Notes under the pieces: model-generated | What the model was told of the DNA's origin: nothing | What the model saw: the letters and a program-made list of their open reading frames with translations, nothing else | The model's database searches: none | Program-made: the position numbers and the translations under genes | Origin: Phaeodactylum tricornutum CCAP 1055/1 | Lineage: Eukaryota; Bacillariophyta; Bacillariophyceae; Surirellales; Neidiaceae | Assembly (NCBI RefSeq): GCF_000150955.2 | Contig: NC_011681.1 | Span: 419,501-483,500, forward strand | Length of the DNA: 64,000 nt | Direction: 5' to 3' | Shown here: one piece after another, positions 11,775 to 22,632 of the stretch | Numbering within the stretch: position 1 is the first letter of the stretch | Layout: every line of letters begins with the position of its first letter

Positions 11775-14700
11775 ATGCCCAAACGCCGTCGCAGTAAATC
11801 GGCCGAAGGAACGGCGAGCACGAAAAGTGCTACGTCGACGAGAGCCTCCCCGAAAATGAGCCTGGATGGTACGCCTCCATCACAGACACGAGCGCCTACG
11901 CCGGCGCGCTCCAACCCGTTTACGGACCTGTTTGTGGAGTCCGAAAATGTTGTAAACGATGGCATTCTGGACAGCACACTGGTGTTTCTGGAAAAGGGAA
12001 TCCTCACCGAGCCTGGCTTTCGTACAGCGGCTACGGAGTTGATGGACTACGTCGAGGCTTGCCAAGATGACAACACGTCCACAACGCCCACAACAGTGAC
12101 ATCGTGTTCCACCTTGACGACGCCGCAAGTTTCCCTTGTGCTCCTGCCATGGGCAATTCGTAATATTTTGGGCACGGAAGTATCCACGGACGAATTGGTG
12201 TGGCGTGCACTTTCCGTTTGTCTCCAATTGGTCGCAGCTACCTCTCACCAGAACGATTTGCAGAGAGATGATCAATGGGAAAGTATTTTGACCAAGTCGA
12301 CTTTATTCAAGCTTGTTCCCAGAATTGCTGTTTTCTGTGTACGCAATGAATGCATCCTGGAAACCGACGATACGTCGGAAATAGAGAAGGCCCGAGCATT
12401 TGGTTGTCAAGCGTACGAAACAATTCTGGCGTCAAACTTGTACGCACCGACTTTGGACGTCGCCTGCCACAAGGTGTGGATTCCCCTAGTGGAGTGTCTA
12501 ACCAGAAACGACCAGGGTTCTTCTAGCGCCAAGCGCACGACCTGTGCACTGCAGGCCACGGTACGATTTCTGCGCAAGCTCCAATGCTCCGGCAAGGGCA
12601 ATCCGAAAACGATTTTTGGTTTAGTGGCAACCCGAGAAGTCCTGGTGGCAGCATCGCGGACGTATACGTTGTTGGATACAAACCCTGATGGGCGAACAAC
12701 GCTGCGAGACTTTCTTTACCAAAGTCTCTTTGACGTGTCGCAGCATATGGATGGATTTCGATCGTTGCTCTCCAAGGGCACAATCCCTGTTCAAGAAGAT
12801 AACAGTATGGACACAGGATCTCCACTCAGCGAACGAGACAAACCTACTCTTTTCTTTCGATGCTACCAAGATTCTCTGCTGAAGACGATAACAGAAAGCA
12901 TTGTTATGGAGGACGTCGATGTCATTCAGACCGTGCCCGTCTTACTCCGTGGCTTTTTGCATGAATCCATGGCTTGGGAGGTAAGGGAGAGAGAGAACAA
13001 GAGGCAGAAAGGCTCACTTAATTCCGAAATCTCGAATACGGTTCTCTTTCAAATGTTCGTATTTCTGACTGTTCCCCTTCGTAAGTTGCTGGTTTCCTCA
13101 AAAGTACCAGAAACCATCAGTCCCGCGACGCAAGCTCTACGCGAGTGTCTGGAGTCTTTGTTCGAGCAAGACGCCTACCTTCCATCACAAGACGTGGACG
13201 GAAAACAACTCTTGTATTTGGGCATTATCACCAATGAGCTGAGTTCGTTATCGGCTACCCAGATGGTGCAGCCAGCTGACAATGCACTTGCTGCTAATTG
13301 TATACACTCTTTTCGAACACTGATGCAATTGAATCACAATCTTCTTCATGAACAGATATCTTCCATTACGGTCCTCTTGTTTCAGTTTGGTGGCGATTAC
13401 CGACTTGGAAACGAGATAACCCAGTTTCTGGTCGTAGTTGTGGAGACGTATACCAAGCTAAGACGACAAGGCTATTTAATTCGTGCAATTCTGCAAGTGG
13501 TCGGAGTCCTTACCCATACAAAGGGAGGTGAGAATGCTGTATCACTTCCGTCTCTACTACAACATACATCATTGATGACGGCTTTCGCCAACTCTGCTCA
13601 GTACAGTCCGGTCTTTCAGGTGAAAGAAATATTTGAAACCATCCAAAAGTTTATCTTGGGTTTGAAAGAGAGTGATAGTTCCTTGGAAAACACCGTTCGT
13701 GCGTTGGATTCAGTCGTAGAGCTGACAATCGTCATGGTACAAAATGTGAGAGTTGACAGTGGGACAGCTTCCGAGGTGGCATCATTGTGTCAGGAGGTCG
13801 TCGACACTGCGCTTTTAAGACTCATCAGTCCTTCACTGGGTTCTCTCACTGGTGCAGGGCTACGGCTTTGTGGGTGGTTTATTGAATTACACGCAAGGTG
13901 TGCCTTTTGGTTGGGCCCGGAAACCCAACTGGAGATTCCACCTTCAGTCATGGAGATTCTATCAACTGCATCGCAATACGCCAAAGGAGGAGAAGATTTG
14001 GCGGGCTACGAGCAAATACTGGACGAGCTCCTCTTTTTGGCATTGCATCGACTACGCCAACTACATTCGCTGATTCATGAGCAAGAGCGCATAAATTTGG
14101 GGGCTCTGAGGTCGATAGAAGGAAACAATGTTTTCACCATAGAAGCTAGCAAGTTAGCGTTTTTTGCTGGATTTGTTGCGAAACAGAATGAGGACTCTCC
14201 CTTGTCAGGTTCTCGATGGAGTAAAGTTGCTCGCGCTTTCGCTTCATGGTCGCCATACGCTGAAGACGAAGACGTCCGACTCTTTTTGGAATGGATGATT
14301 GGAGTTTTGGCTACTGACGAAGCAACGACAGAATGTCATCTCGATTCTTGTAAGATTCCTCAAAGCAATGCAGCCGTACGAGAAAATCTACAAACAGCAA
14401 GAGCACTTCTGTACGATTCCTCGTTTTTGGAGGATGCTCGCGTAGCTTCCAAGTTTGCCCTTGCCGCCCTCTCCTGTACATCGATTTCGGTAACGTCGGC
14501 AATCGAAACGCTCGGAAGTATCCGCTTCCACGAAACGAAGTCATCGGGTACTTCTCCTTTACCCCTTGGAATCAACAGCAAGGACAAATCTGGTCAGCTT
14601 GATGCGCATCTCGTGACAGAAATGCCGCTTTTCGACTCGACTACTGCATTGTCGAAGTCAAGTCGGAAGACAATGCTGGCATGTTTGCAAAAGACTGGAA

Positions 14701-16415
14701 GGCCTTTGATGTTTGTTAACAGCTTAGCCTCACTGTATTGCCACCTAGAGGATCCCATGGATTTCGTCGACTCGTTGTTGAGGTTGGATCAAGTCTGTAG
14801 ATCCATGGCGATGTTGAGTTCCGATATATCTCAAAAAGCTCTTCATCTAGTGAAAGTGTTAAGGTTTGCTGTGGCCAGCACCCTTACTCGCATCGACGCG
14901 GGGTCTCTTTTTCACGTGTTGGGTAATTCTCAAGAAATCACGGAGGTCTTGAAGACAATAGTGCTGTCAGTAAAGCATTTGTGTCTTGAGACCTCCCTTT
15001 CAACGTCGGAAGTGATGGCAGAAATTTTGACGGCATCTTCTGCACTGACGGAGCAGCTCGTCCGTGTATCCGGAGTTTTCGAGGAGCAGATAAAACAAAG
15101 ATTTGAGCAACTCATCAGAACAGCATTCTGCATCGATAGTTCAATCAAGTCAGAACGGGTTCATGAGATTGGTGTAGTTGCGTGCCTAGGACGTTCCATC
15201 CTGAAAGGCATGAAATCAAATCAACTCTTTCATGAGGAGACGTCGGATTCAACTGCTTTCAGAAACATTCGCGGTTTGTTGTTTCCATTGGTTGCAGAAC
15301 TCTGCTTAGGAAGCGAAGATAGTACATGTAGCCGTCATGGATATCTCTTGTTTGGAGATCTCATTCGATTCACCACTGATTCGGAAAACTGTCCCTTTGC
15401 CGAAACAAGAAGGGATATTGAATCTGTTTGCATAGCCTCGCTTTGCAACGCGTCTCTCTCTAAAGATGCCTTACATTGCAGGCGGTACGTAGTGGCATGT
15501 CTTGTAGAGACAAGACCATCTCCTGCAGTTGCCCGGCAAATTCTCGACCAGATCCTTAATTGCCAGGTTTCGTTTCCGCTGTTGGATACTAGTTTTTGTC
15601 AGTTGGTCGGCAGTCTTCATGAGCAAGCTCTGGAGGAAATGTTTGAACGTCTTGTATCTGACCAGCAATTGTTGGTAAGATCTAGGCCACTGAATCTTCG
15701 TCTTTCACGATACGTTGTGCAATGTGTGAAAGAAACGGACCAAATCGAAGTGGCATCGAAGTACGGCCAAACTCTATTTCGAGTTGCCGTGGATTCAATT
15801 TACGGTTTTACTCCCGGTGCTTCATGGCAACATGATTTTGAGGAGTCAGTAAACTTGGTTGTAGAATTGATTTTGAGACGAGACGTATTTGCCTGTCGGG
15901 AGCTGGACTTGGCTCATTTGTTGTGTCGGCTGACGGATGTGCTCCGTCCAAATGGAAAAGTGAAGTATGTGACGGATCATATATTTGCCTCTTGCGGACG
16001 AATAATCATGACAATCTTTCTGCGCTACTCCAAACAAGTGTACAGTTGCGTTCCGTCGATGATACAGGTCCTGCGCTCGTTACAACGACATGTTTTGTAC
16101 AGAACCGGCGAGAATGGTCTGGATATTGCGGACCGGGCGCAGCGGCTGACACGGTTGTACGAGCAAGTGTACGCGCACCGAGACGTTTTTAAAAAGCACG
16201 TGCTGGGCTTGCTACTTGACTTTGTCTACTGCCTCCAACAGGACACCAATCCGACTGTCAAGGAAAGTATGACACCTGCCGTATACTGTCTTTTGGATAC
16301 ACTCTCCAAATACGAAACGAAGCAACTGAAGGGTCTCATGGATTTGAAGGCGAAGGCAGTGTTCAAGGCCGTCTATCAAGGCTATCATGTGCATCATGCA
16401 TACAAAGGGCAATAA
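11775..16415 (+). CDS. URB2: Urb2/Npa2-like 60S ribosome biogenesis protein
   Basis: A single uninterrupted frame of 1,546 residues. Urb2/Npa2 is a large alpha-helical nucleolar protein that works with Npa1, Dbp6, Nop8 and Rsa3 on the earliest 60S precursors. The strongest evidence is the C-terminal 100 residues, where AVYCLLDTLSKYETKQLKG and KAVFKAVYQGYHVHHAYKG match the conserved Urb2 C-terminal domain pattern (stretch of helices, then AVFK.LY..Y). The rest is Leu-rich helical repeats without other recognisable domains, as usual for this poorly conserved family. The N-terminus is basic (MPKRRRSKS), fitting nuclear entry. Length is near that of human URB2 (about 1,520). The start is the first ATG after a stop-rich region. 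A DBP6/DDX51 gene, the partner helicase, lies at 53.3 kb. Confidence 0.75.
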   Translation: MPKRRRSKSAEGTASTKSATSTRASPKMSLDGTPPSQTRAPTPARSNPFTDLFVESENVVNDGILDSTLVFLEKGILTEPGFRTAATELMDYVEACQDDNTSTTPTTVTSCSTLTTPQVSLVLLPWAIRNILGTEVSTDELVWRALSVCLQLVAATSHQNDLQRDDQWESILTKSTLFKLVPRIAVFCVRNECILETDDTSEIEKARAFGCQAYETILASNLYAPTLDVACHKVWIPLVECLTRNDQGSSSAKRTTCALQATVRFLRKLQCSGKGNPKTIFGLVATREVLVAASRTYTLLDTNPDGRTTLRDFLYQSLFDVSQHMDGFRSLLSKGTIPVQEDNSMDTGSPLSERDKPTLFFRCYQDSLLKTITESIVMEDVDVIQTVPVLLRGFLHESMAWEVRERENKRQKGSLNSEISNTVLFQMFVFLTVPLRKLLVSSKVPETISPATQALRECLESLFEQDAYLPSQDVDGKQLLYLGIITNELSSLSATQMVQPADNALAANCIHSFRTLMQLNHNLLHEQISSITVLLFQFGGDYRLGNEITQFLVVVVETYTKLRRQGYLIRAILQVVGVLTHTKGGENAVSLPSLLQHTSLMTAFANSAQYSPVFQVKEIFETIQKFILGLKESDSSLENTVRALDSVVELTIVMVQNVRVDSGTASEVASLCQEVVDTALLRLISPSLGSLTGAGLRLCGWFIELHARCAFWLGPETQLEIPPSVMEILSTASQYAKGGEDLAGYEQILDELLFLALHRLRQLHSLIHEQERINLGALRSIEGNNVFTIEASKLAFFAGFVAKQNEDSPLSGSRWSKVARAFASWSPYAEDEDVRLFLEWMIGVLATDEATTECHLDSCKIPQSNAAVRENLQTARALLYDSSFLEDARVASKFALAALSCTSISVTSAIETLGSIRFHETKSSGTSPLPLGINSKDKSGQLDAHLVTEMPLFDSTTALSKSSRKTMLACLQKTGRPLMFVNSLASLYCHLEDPMDFVDSLLRLDQVCRSMAMLSSDISQKALHLVKVLRFAVASTLTRIDAGSLFHVLGNSQEITEVLKTIVLSVKHLCLETSLSTSEVMAEILTASSALTEQLVRVSGVFEEQIKQRFEQLIRTAFCIDSSIKSERVHEIGVVACLGRSILKGMKSNQLFHEETSDSTAFRNIRGLLFPLVAELCLGSEDSTCSRHGYLLFGDLIRFTTDSENCPFAETRRDIESVCIASLCNASLSKDALHCRRYVVACLVETRPSPAVARQILDQILNCQVSFPLLDTSFCQLVGSLHEQALEEMFERLVSDQQLLVRSRPLNLRLSRYVVQCVKETDQIEVASKYGQTLFRVAVDSIYGFTPGASWQHDFEESVNLVVELILRRDVFACRELDLAHLLCRLTDVLRPNGKVKYVTDHIFASCGRIIMTIFLRYSKQVYSCVPSMIQVLRSLQRHVLYRTGENGLDIADRAQRLTRLYEQVYAHRDVFKKHVLGLLLDFVYCLQQDTNPTVKESMTPAVYCLLDTLSKYETKQLKGLMDLKAKAVFKAVYQGYHVHHAYKGQ

Positions 16416-16528
16416 AGTATGCTGTTTAATTACTCATGGCTATTAAGGTCTCCACCGCTTTACTGTCAATCGTATTTGTTAGCCCGGATATTTAAGGTGA
16501 TGCAGCAATCTTCGCGTCCTATTCTTTC

Positions 16529-17677
16529 TCAAATGGCATCACCTAAACTGTTCAATGCCACCATCTTGGCTAAACACTCGTCAACATTCATATCTTCGAG
16601 AGCATCGAAGACACTCCCGATTGAACCATCTGGCATAGGTATGCGAGGATCGACTGACCATTCTTGAATCGTTGATACCGGAAGACCGGCATCCAACAAA
16701 GCTTTACCGAAGGAATCCGCCTCGATAGATTTCCCGAGCCAATTGATTCTTTCGGCCAAACCTTCGAATGGGCTCGCGGAGGCATGTACACCATTGTCGC
16801 CTTTGTTTGGTTCATCTTTAAGTCCCAGCGCCTGGTACCGTTCCAGAATTGTTTTCCGGAGACTACCCGGAGGACCTTCAGCTGGATCAGTTGGTCCCAA
16901 AACGACGTTCCGGAAATCTTCCCAAGATAACGACGTTGGACTCCATTGTACTTCAAAGCAGTGAATGCTGCAGTCCTTACCGACGAATTTGCTCCGCATA
17001 GACATGAAGAATGCATTAAAAACGTAAAGTTCGAGATTGTCTTTGCGCACCAATCCGCAATAAAAGCCACCGCCAAACTTGGCTACCTTCGTGGCCGTTT
17101 GCCAGAGTGCATCAAGACCATCGGCGTTCACATTAAAACGCTTGCAAGCCTCCATGGCATTGCAAGCCCGGTCTTCCTTCAGTACTTGATCCCAGGGTTC
17201 TCCGAATTCCTGGACAAACTTGTCGGCCGGCACAGGAATGTCCTTGGCCGGCAAAATAGTAGCCTTGGATGCTGCAATGTGTTCGCAGAAAACGATGAAA
17301 TATGTGTGAGAGACACTGACGTGCAGCATTAACTCCAACATCCCTCAATCTACACCCACAGGAGCGCCATCGATGCCGTACGTACCGATTGCATAGTAAT
17401 GCTGATCAATCAACTTATGCTCGTCAATTGTCACGCCATCAATATCTTTTTCACTCAAAATCTCAATACCTTTGGAAAGTAACGTTTCTCTGACAAGCTT
17501 TTGGGTTGCCAGCGTATTCGCATGCGGTTTAACGAAGACGAATGCGGCGTTACGCAGTTCCTTGGGGGCGTCACATGTACCAGGCGTCATCGCCGTCGCA
17601 CCCGCTTTTTTCTGCAGCGTCATCAAAGCCGCTGTCACGGCAAACAACAAGATTTCGGTAGAGAACAGTGAAGCCAT
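16529..17677 (-). CDS. Divergent nucleoside-diphosphate-kinase-like protein
   Basis: Two exons, complement of 16529-17271 and 17386-17677, encode 344 residues; the 114-nt intron (17272-17385, GTACGT to TTGCAG) joins ..HYYAI to ASKATI.. in frame. The start at 17677 gives a hydrophobic N-terminus (MASLFSTEILLFAVTAALM) that could be a signal or anchor. NDP-kinase features in order: FVFVKPHANT near residue 45, like the first strand FIKPDA; LGPTDPAEGPPGSLR, like GATNP..A.PGTIR; then GVHASASPFEGLAERINW, like N.IHGSDS..SA..EI.W, whose His is the phosphorylated residue in true NDP kinases. There are long insertions between these. NDP kinases pass phosphate between nucleotides; whether this one is active is not known. 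It ends tail-to-tail with the Urb2 gene. Confidence 0.65.
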
Positions 17678-18042
17678 GGTAAGCCACAAGTCGAACAAAG
17701 GAAAGACAGTCGTTGTGAGGGCGGAGAAAGGGTTCTTGTCTATACTAACAGTAAATGCGTTTACTTGTTGACAGCGTGTCGCATTTTCTCGAAAAAAGGG
17801 CCTCTCGTGAAAGCATAAGCACTACTTACTAGACGGACCGACGACGCAAAGGCTATAAAAAAATACAGCATTTTGGCAAGTCGGGCGATTTCCTCGTTGT
17901 GGTGGTGGTCACAATCTAAAAACCACCTCGCCATTCGAAACGCTATGTGCAGCCTGTAAAACTATTATTAATACCTTCATTAAACAATTTCTAGAATGCG
18001 TCTCGATGTACATAAACGAAGAACCAGGACACACCGATCCTG

Positions 18043-19737
18043 TCAAAGGAAGCGCGGAACGTTCCGGCGAACTCGTGTCAAATATTGCAAACACTCATGC
18101 GCCGTGGCTCGTTCTTGCGGGTCTATCACAAGCATACGTCGTAATAATTCCAAGAACCAATCGTCGTGCGAGGCAATGAGTCGTTCCAGCGGCATTGCTT
18201 TTTGAACGTACGCGGCGTTCTCGGACGACAAAACACGTCCCATGCGATGCCGACCTTTCGAGTCGAAGGCTTCCCTAGCAAATCGTCGACTGCTGCTGTC
18301 ACTACTACCTCCCAATTTTTTGGCGCGTTCCACCAAATGGCGAGGAAAAGGTCCCAGCGTACGTTCTATCAAGGCCAAGTGTTCTAAATTGTCGTGAGTC
18401 GAAAACAGTAGTTCTCCTTGGTACAGTTCTGCTAGAATGCACCCGGTGGACCATATGTCAGACGGCATACTCCAGCCCGTTCCCAGGATAACTTCGGGAG
18501 CCCGGTACTGACGGGTATTGATCACCGTCGATTTCTTTTCCTCGTCGTAGCAGGCTCCTCCAAAGTCAATAACCTTGATGCGGGTCGATGCCGGCACATA
18601 TTGCTGGTGTCGACGATCACCGTGCGAAAAAGATACTTCACGTGCATTCATGAGTAACACATTTTCAATCTTCAGATCCGTATGGATCAGGCGAAACGAA
18701 TGCAAGAACTCCAATGTTTCCAACAACTGAATCGCAAAATCTTGCACGCACTCCATGGGAAAGGATTTGTAGTTGTGTAGCTTCATAAAATCATACAAAC
18801 TTGGTCCCAAAGACTCAAATACTATACAGTAGTGACCTTGAAAAGTAAAAGCGTCATGCAAGTTGACACAGTGGGATAAGCCGCGTCCACCTCGGCGGTT
18901 TACTTGCCGCACAATCTTGGCTTCAATCAGGGCCGATTCGTAGTACCGAGGTACATCCCGAACCACCTTGATGGCAACGACTTCCGACGTTGGTCCGGAC
19001 GCTGACCGTCGCAGATCGGTACAGTCCAAAACCTTACCAAATGTACCAATACCGACCTGCCGCAACACTTTATATCGATCGAGGAGAAGCGTACCGGGGT
19101 CTCCCCGAAAATGTCCAACCGTGTCGTCCCTGGAAGGCGATCGAGTATGGCTCACGGGTGACTGCTCTTGTCGTAACAACTGTCTCTGTTTCCTGTAAGC
19201 CGAGGACTTACGAATGCACTGATTCTCTTCTTCCTCGTCACTACTGACGATTCCAGCACGGAGAGCCGGAGACAAGGACGGGTAGGAACGCGACCGAGTT
19301 CGACTATGTCGTGACTTGGACCGCGGACGACGTCGCGGGCGCGGAGATCTTGATGAGGCACTGGGAGCACGTCGACGGGGTGAACGATCTCGACTAGCAC
19401 TATGATTGCTTCGTCGACGATGACGTCGCGGTGACCGTGAACGGCGTCGACTGCGTTTCAAAACACGGTGGGACCGTTCTTTAGTTTCGGCATCATTCTC
19501 GCGTCTACGAGCGCGTGGAGACGAGGGAGTACGACCGGAACGTTCGCGCTGTTTGCGAGTGTTGCTCGCCAGTCGTCTCCTGGAAGGTGTTTCCTCCTTG
19601 TATGGATGCGGAGACGCCCGCTGACGATCCGGAGACCGCGAACGGCTTCGACTGTGTCTTGGTTTGCGACGGCGATGTTCCCGGCGAGATTTTCGAGTTC
19701 TCGTGTCGTCTCGGTCACCGTTGCTGGCAGGATCCAT
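18043..19737 (-). CDS. LAMMER (CLK/AFC-type) dual-specificity protein kinase with RS domain
   Basis: 564 residues, single exon. The first 200 residues are an Arg/Ser-rich domain with many RS and SR dipeptides, like splicing factors and CLK kinases. A full kinase domain follows at about 220-563: glycine loop GIGTFGKV, VAIK lysine, HTDLKIENVLL catalytic loop, VIDFGGA metal motif and APEVILG. The family signature lies in subdomain X as EHLALIERTLGPFP (EHLAMMER in animals). LAMMER kinases phosphorylate SR proteins and so steer pre-mRNA splicing and speckle assembly in the nucleus. HTDLK in place of HRDLK is normal for LAMMER kinases. The start is the first ATG before the RS region. High confidence in family; the exact orthologue is not set. 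Confidence 0.93.
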   Translation of the reverse strand: MDPASNGDRDDTRTRKSRREHRRRKPRHSRSRSRSPDRQRASPHPYKEETPSRRRLASNTRKQRERSGRTPSSPRARRRENDAETKERSHRVLKRSRRRSRSPRRHRRRSNHSASRDRSPRRRAPSASSRSPRPRRRPRSKSRHSRTRSRSYPSLSPALRAGIVSSDEEEENQCIRKSSAYRKQRQLLRQEQSPVSHTRSPSRDDTVGHFRGDPGTLLLDRYKVLRQVGIGTFGKVLDCTDLRRSASGPTSEVVAIKVVRDVPRYYESALIEAKIVRQVNRRGGRGLSHCVNLHDAFTFQGHYCIVFESLGPSLYDFMKLHNYKSFPMECVQDFAIQLLETLEFLHSFRLIHTDLKIENVLLMNAREVSFSHGDRRHQQYVPASTRIKVIDFGGACYDEEKKSTVINTRQYRAPEVILGTGWSMPSDIWSTGCILAELYQGELLFSTHDNLEHLALIERTLGPFPRHLVERAKKLGGSSDSSSRRFAREAFDSKGRHRMGRVLSSENAAYVQKAMPLERLIASHDDWFLELLRRMLVIDPQERATAHECLQYLTRVRRNVPRFL

Positions 19738-20574
19738 TCTGCACTACTTCTTTTGACGATAGATCAACAAGAGCGATGGCATAAGCCAGGAGAAAGTCGA
19801 TTCGGTAGCACACACAAATACGCTGGCGGATTGTGACTCGACTTCTCCAGTGAACTCGTTGGATGATACCATCAAAGGAACTTCCGCCAAATTGTTTTCT
19901 TTTCTGCGCACGCTTGCAAGTCTAAGTGGATGGATATGGACAACAGTAGATGCTCAGGCAAGGCCCGCTGGTGGATAGCGCACGACGAGTGATCGATGAG
20001 TCCCACGTGTCACGTGTACCGTCGTTCTCCGGCTCTTGACGACAGGCTGGGCACTCACACACACGATCGTGCTTCTTTGGCGAACGAGAAGTGTAAGCAG
20101 GCATGCCACACTAATCTAACATAATACCCTACCAATTGAGGGCGTGAGAGTCCCTTACAACTGTAATTCCTGAAAATTTTCTATTGGTCCAAACAGTTTG
20201 TGCTCCTGGAAAACCCGGATTTATGAACTCCCCACTATTCAAAAATTCCCTTCATGGTACGTATTTCAATTAACTGTGAGATGCCGAATCCCAAAAGCTA
20301 CCTAACGATTTAAGCCAGTTGATGTTTTAAACCACAGCATTCCAGTACCGTAAAAGGCCAATTAGCGACTCAGGGCTGGGATCGCAAGGACAACTGTGGT
20401 TCTCCGTGTGTACGGAGCTCCCGGTACTGGTTTCTACAGTTGTTCTACACGTGCAAGCGGGGGCCTCAATTCTAATGGCAGGAGGATCTTGCGAACTTTC
20501 AACGCGAAAAACCGGCAGCGGCCACTACAAACTGCGCATAAGAAACCGGGCAATCAACCTTTTGCAACATCGCC
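19738..20574. promoter_or_regulatory. Intergenic region with divergent promoters
   Basis: About 840 bases between the LAMMER kinase start and the plus-strand gene at 20575. A 60-codon minus frame at 19922-20104 has Cys pairs but no family match and was not called. The word TTAACTGTGAG at 20270-20280, about 300 bases before the plus-strand start, matches the recurrent promoter-like motif. Confidence 0.35.
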
Positions 20575-22632
20575 ATGAGCACAACAGGTTTCAACGCGGC
20601 TGGTGCCGGAAAGAAGGCGGTTCACGTCAAGGTGAGTTTGGTATTGGCTCGTTTAGCCAAATAGTCCCTCGGCGTGCCTGTCTTTGTAGCACTGTGCGCG
20701 ATGTGCCATTTTGATAAGGCCCGCTACGTTCCATGAAAGAGAAATGTCCCATACCGCAAGCATCGACGGCAGTGGCGATTTCTACAAACGCATGGCCATT
20801 GTTTCTGTAGGCCATCAAGTGAGAAAGAAAGGATGTTACCGTTCTCGTGTCTTCCAAAGAGATTGTTGTGGGCTCGATGACTTGGTGGTGGTCATGTGAC
20901 CCAAAGTCATTGGAAGCGAAGAGGCCAACATCATCAATACAGGTTTCTAGACAGGAGGGCGGTCATCGTGCCTCGTTTCGGTAGTCTTTTCGATGATGCT
21001 GCTACGGAACATGTGCGTAGGGTCGGTACTGGCGGTTTTGGAAAAGCGTGCGGCTGAAAAATGTGTGATAAACGCGATTCCTTTCAGTTGGGTGCCGTTT
21101 CCATCGGAAGACCTGTCTATGCGACATTCTTTTAAGGATATAGAACCGTTCATGACAGAATCTCGTTTTCCACATAATCTGAAAGGTCTCCGATTCTGAA
21201 ATTTTTGCCAGTCACATGACCGGCGCGCTGAGACTTGATACTTTTGAAATATGTCTCGGCATTGCTGACGACAACAGGCGTCTCACAATTTCTTGTCCCC
21301 CCCCCCTCGTTTTTGCACAGTGGGCCGGCAAAACCATTGCGCTCGGGACTTTCCCTGCTTCTGAAGCGGACGAAAAATGTGCCAGAGCGAAGGCTTTAAC
21401 TCGAGCATGGCGATCTACCATGCGACCAAAACCTAGTCGCGACTGGGTCATGGTTGAACTAGAACGTCTGGGTGTGAGGGTGGTAAGTGGGCGTCTCGGG
21501 CGCAAAGCGGGTGAAGATGGAGAGGACGATCCAATGGACCCCAAAAAGGGCGGTCATCCTGGTGGTATGAGCATCGGAGGTCCTATTGAAAGAAATTCGA
21601 GCATGGGATTTGGTGGCGAGATGGACTTGAACGCCTTGATGGCTAGACGGAATTCCTCCATTGGAATGTCAATGATGGGCGATACAATGAACCGACGCGG
21701 CTCTTTAGGATCATTGGGCCAAACCATGGGTATGGATGGCGACCCTTCGATGCCTCCGCACCGCCCTTTTGTGGGGGGTGGTGCGGCTGCGGCGTACGAA
21801 GCCTCCCGTCACGATCACTATACGCAGAAAAGCGCCGAGCAACAACGTCGTGCGTCGAGCCTGGGCTTGGGTAACTTAACGGGCGGTGGCCTCGGCAATA
21901 TGGGGATGTCTGTGAATCCTAATCAGTAAGTCTTGTCTGCAGAAACTCACTGAGCTTTGTCGTTTGCCCTTCCTGACCGTTTGTTGGCTTCTCAGACATT
22001 ACGAAATGCTAAAGCTCCACCACATGAACCTCCTCAATGAAATCCAGGAAACAACCTTGATGATGAATCTTTATCAACAGCAGCAATTACAGCAGCAGCA
22101 ACATCAGCTACAGCAGCAGGCTGGACCAGATGGTATGGGCAACAACGGTGATCCGGGACTGGGTATGATGCAGCAACAGCTTCAAAATAGTGGTTCCTCT
22201 AACCAGCAGGGTCTCGACCAGATGTTTGGTTCCGCCCAATTGAGTCAACAACAGCGTGCATCCTTGGGTCTGGGAGGTCCGCAAATGGGGGGCGGAAATA
22301 CAGGCGGCGGCGGTAACTATAACTCGCAGCAACAATTCCAGCTGATGCAGCAACAAATGGAAGGCGGTATGGGTGGCGGTGGACAAGGAGGTGTTAGCTC
22401 CATGGGACAAAGCGGAAATCAGGTTATGGAAAGCCGTCTTGCGCAGCTAAAAGACGACCTTGCTCGAGGAAGAACCCAAGGAGACAAAATGGGATCCTCT
22501 AGTTCGCCTGGAGCCACTTCACCGGGAAGAAAACGAACGCTGGATAAAGTCAGCGGCTCAAGTAAGAAAAGAAGCAAGCCGGAGGAGGAGGACAACGATG
22601 ATGACGATGACGAGGAGGACGGCTCAAAATAA
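20575..22632 (+). CDS. AP2-like, glutamine- and methionine-rich nuclear protein, several exons
   Basis: Exon 1 is probably 20575-20631 (19 codons ending HVK, then GTGAGT donor). The last two exons are secure: one ending at 21925, a 70-nt intron 21926-21995 (GTAAGT to TTCTCAG), then 21996-22632 to the stop; the splice gives NPNQHYEMLK. The middle part, 20632-21330, is not resolved. Near 21320-21480 is GKTIALGTFPASEADEKC, resembling the core of the AP2/ERF DNA-binding fold, then RLGVRVVSGRLGRK. After that come Gly/Met/Ser-rich tracts, a CAG-coded Gln tract near 22073-22120, and a tail with KKRSKPEEE and an Asp/Glu run, fitting a nuclear regulator. The AP2 link is tentative; this may be a diatom-specific family. 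Confidence 0.6.
21926..21995 (+). other. Intron of the AP2-like gene
   Basis: 70-nt intron with GTAAGT donor and CTTCTCAG acceptor, phase 2. It joins two long frames and completes a Gln codon. Confidence 0.8.

Noticed and set aside
19922-20104. 60-codon minus frame with two Cys pairs
   Set aside because: Too short, no zinc-finger spacing that fits a known family, no spliced partner found.
21299-21307. Poly-C tract and other homopolymers (also poly-G near 2605)
   Set aside because: Single short runs; no repeat unit or functional context.
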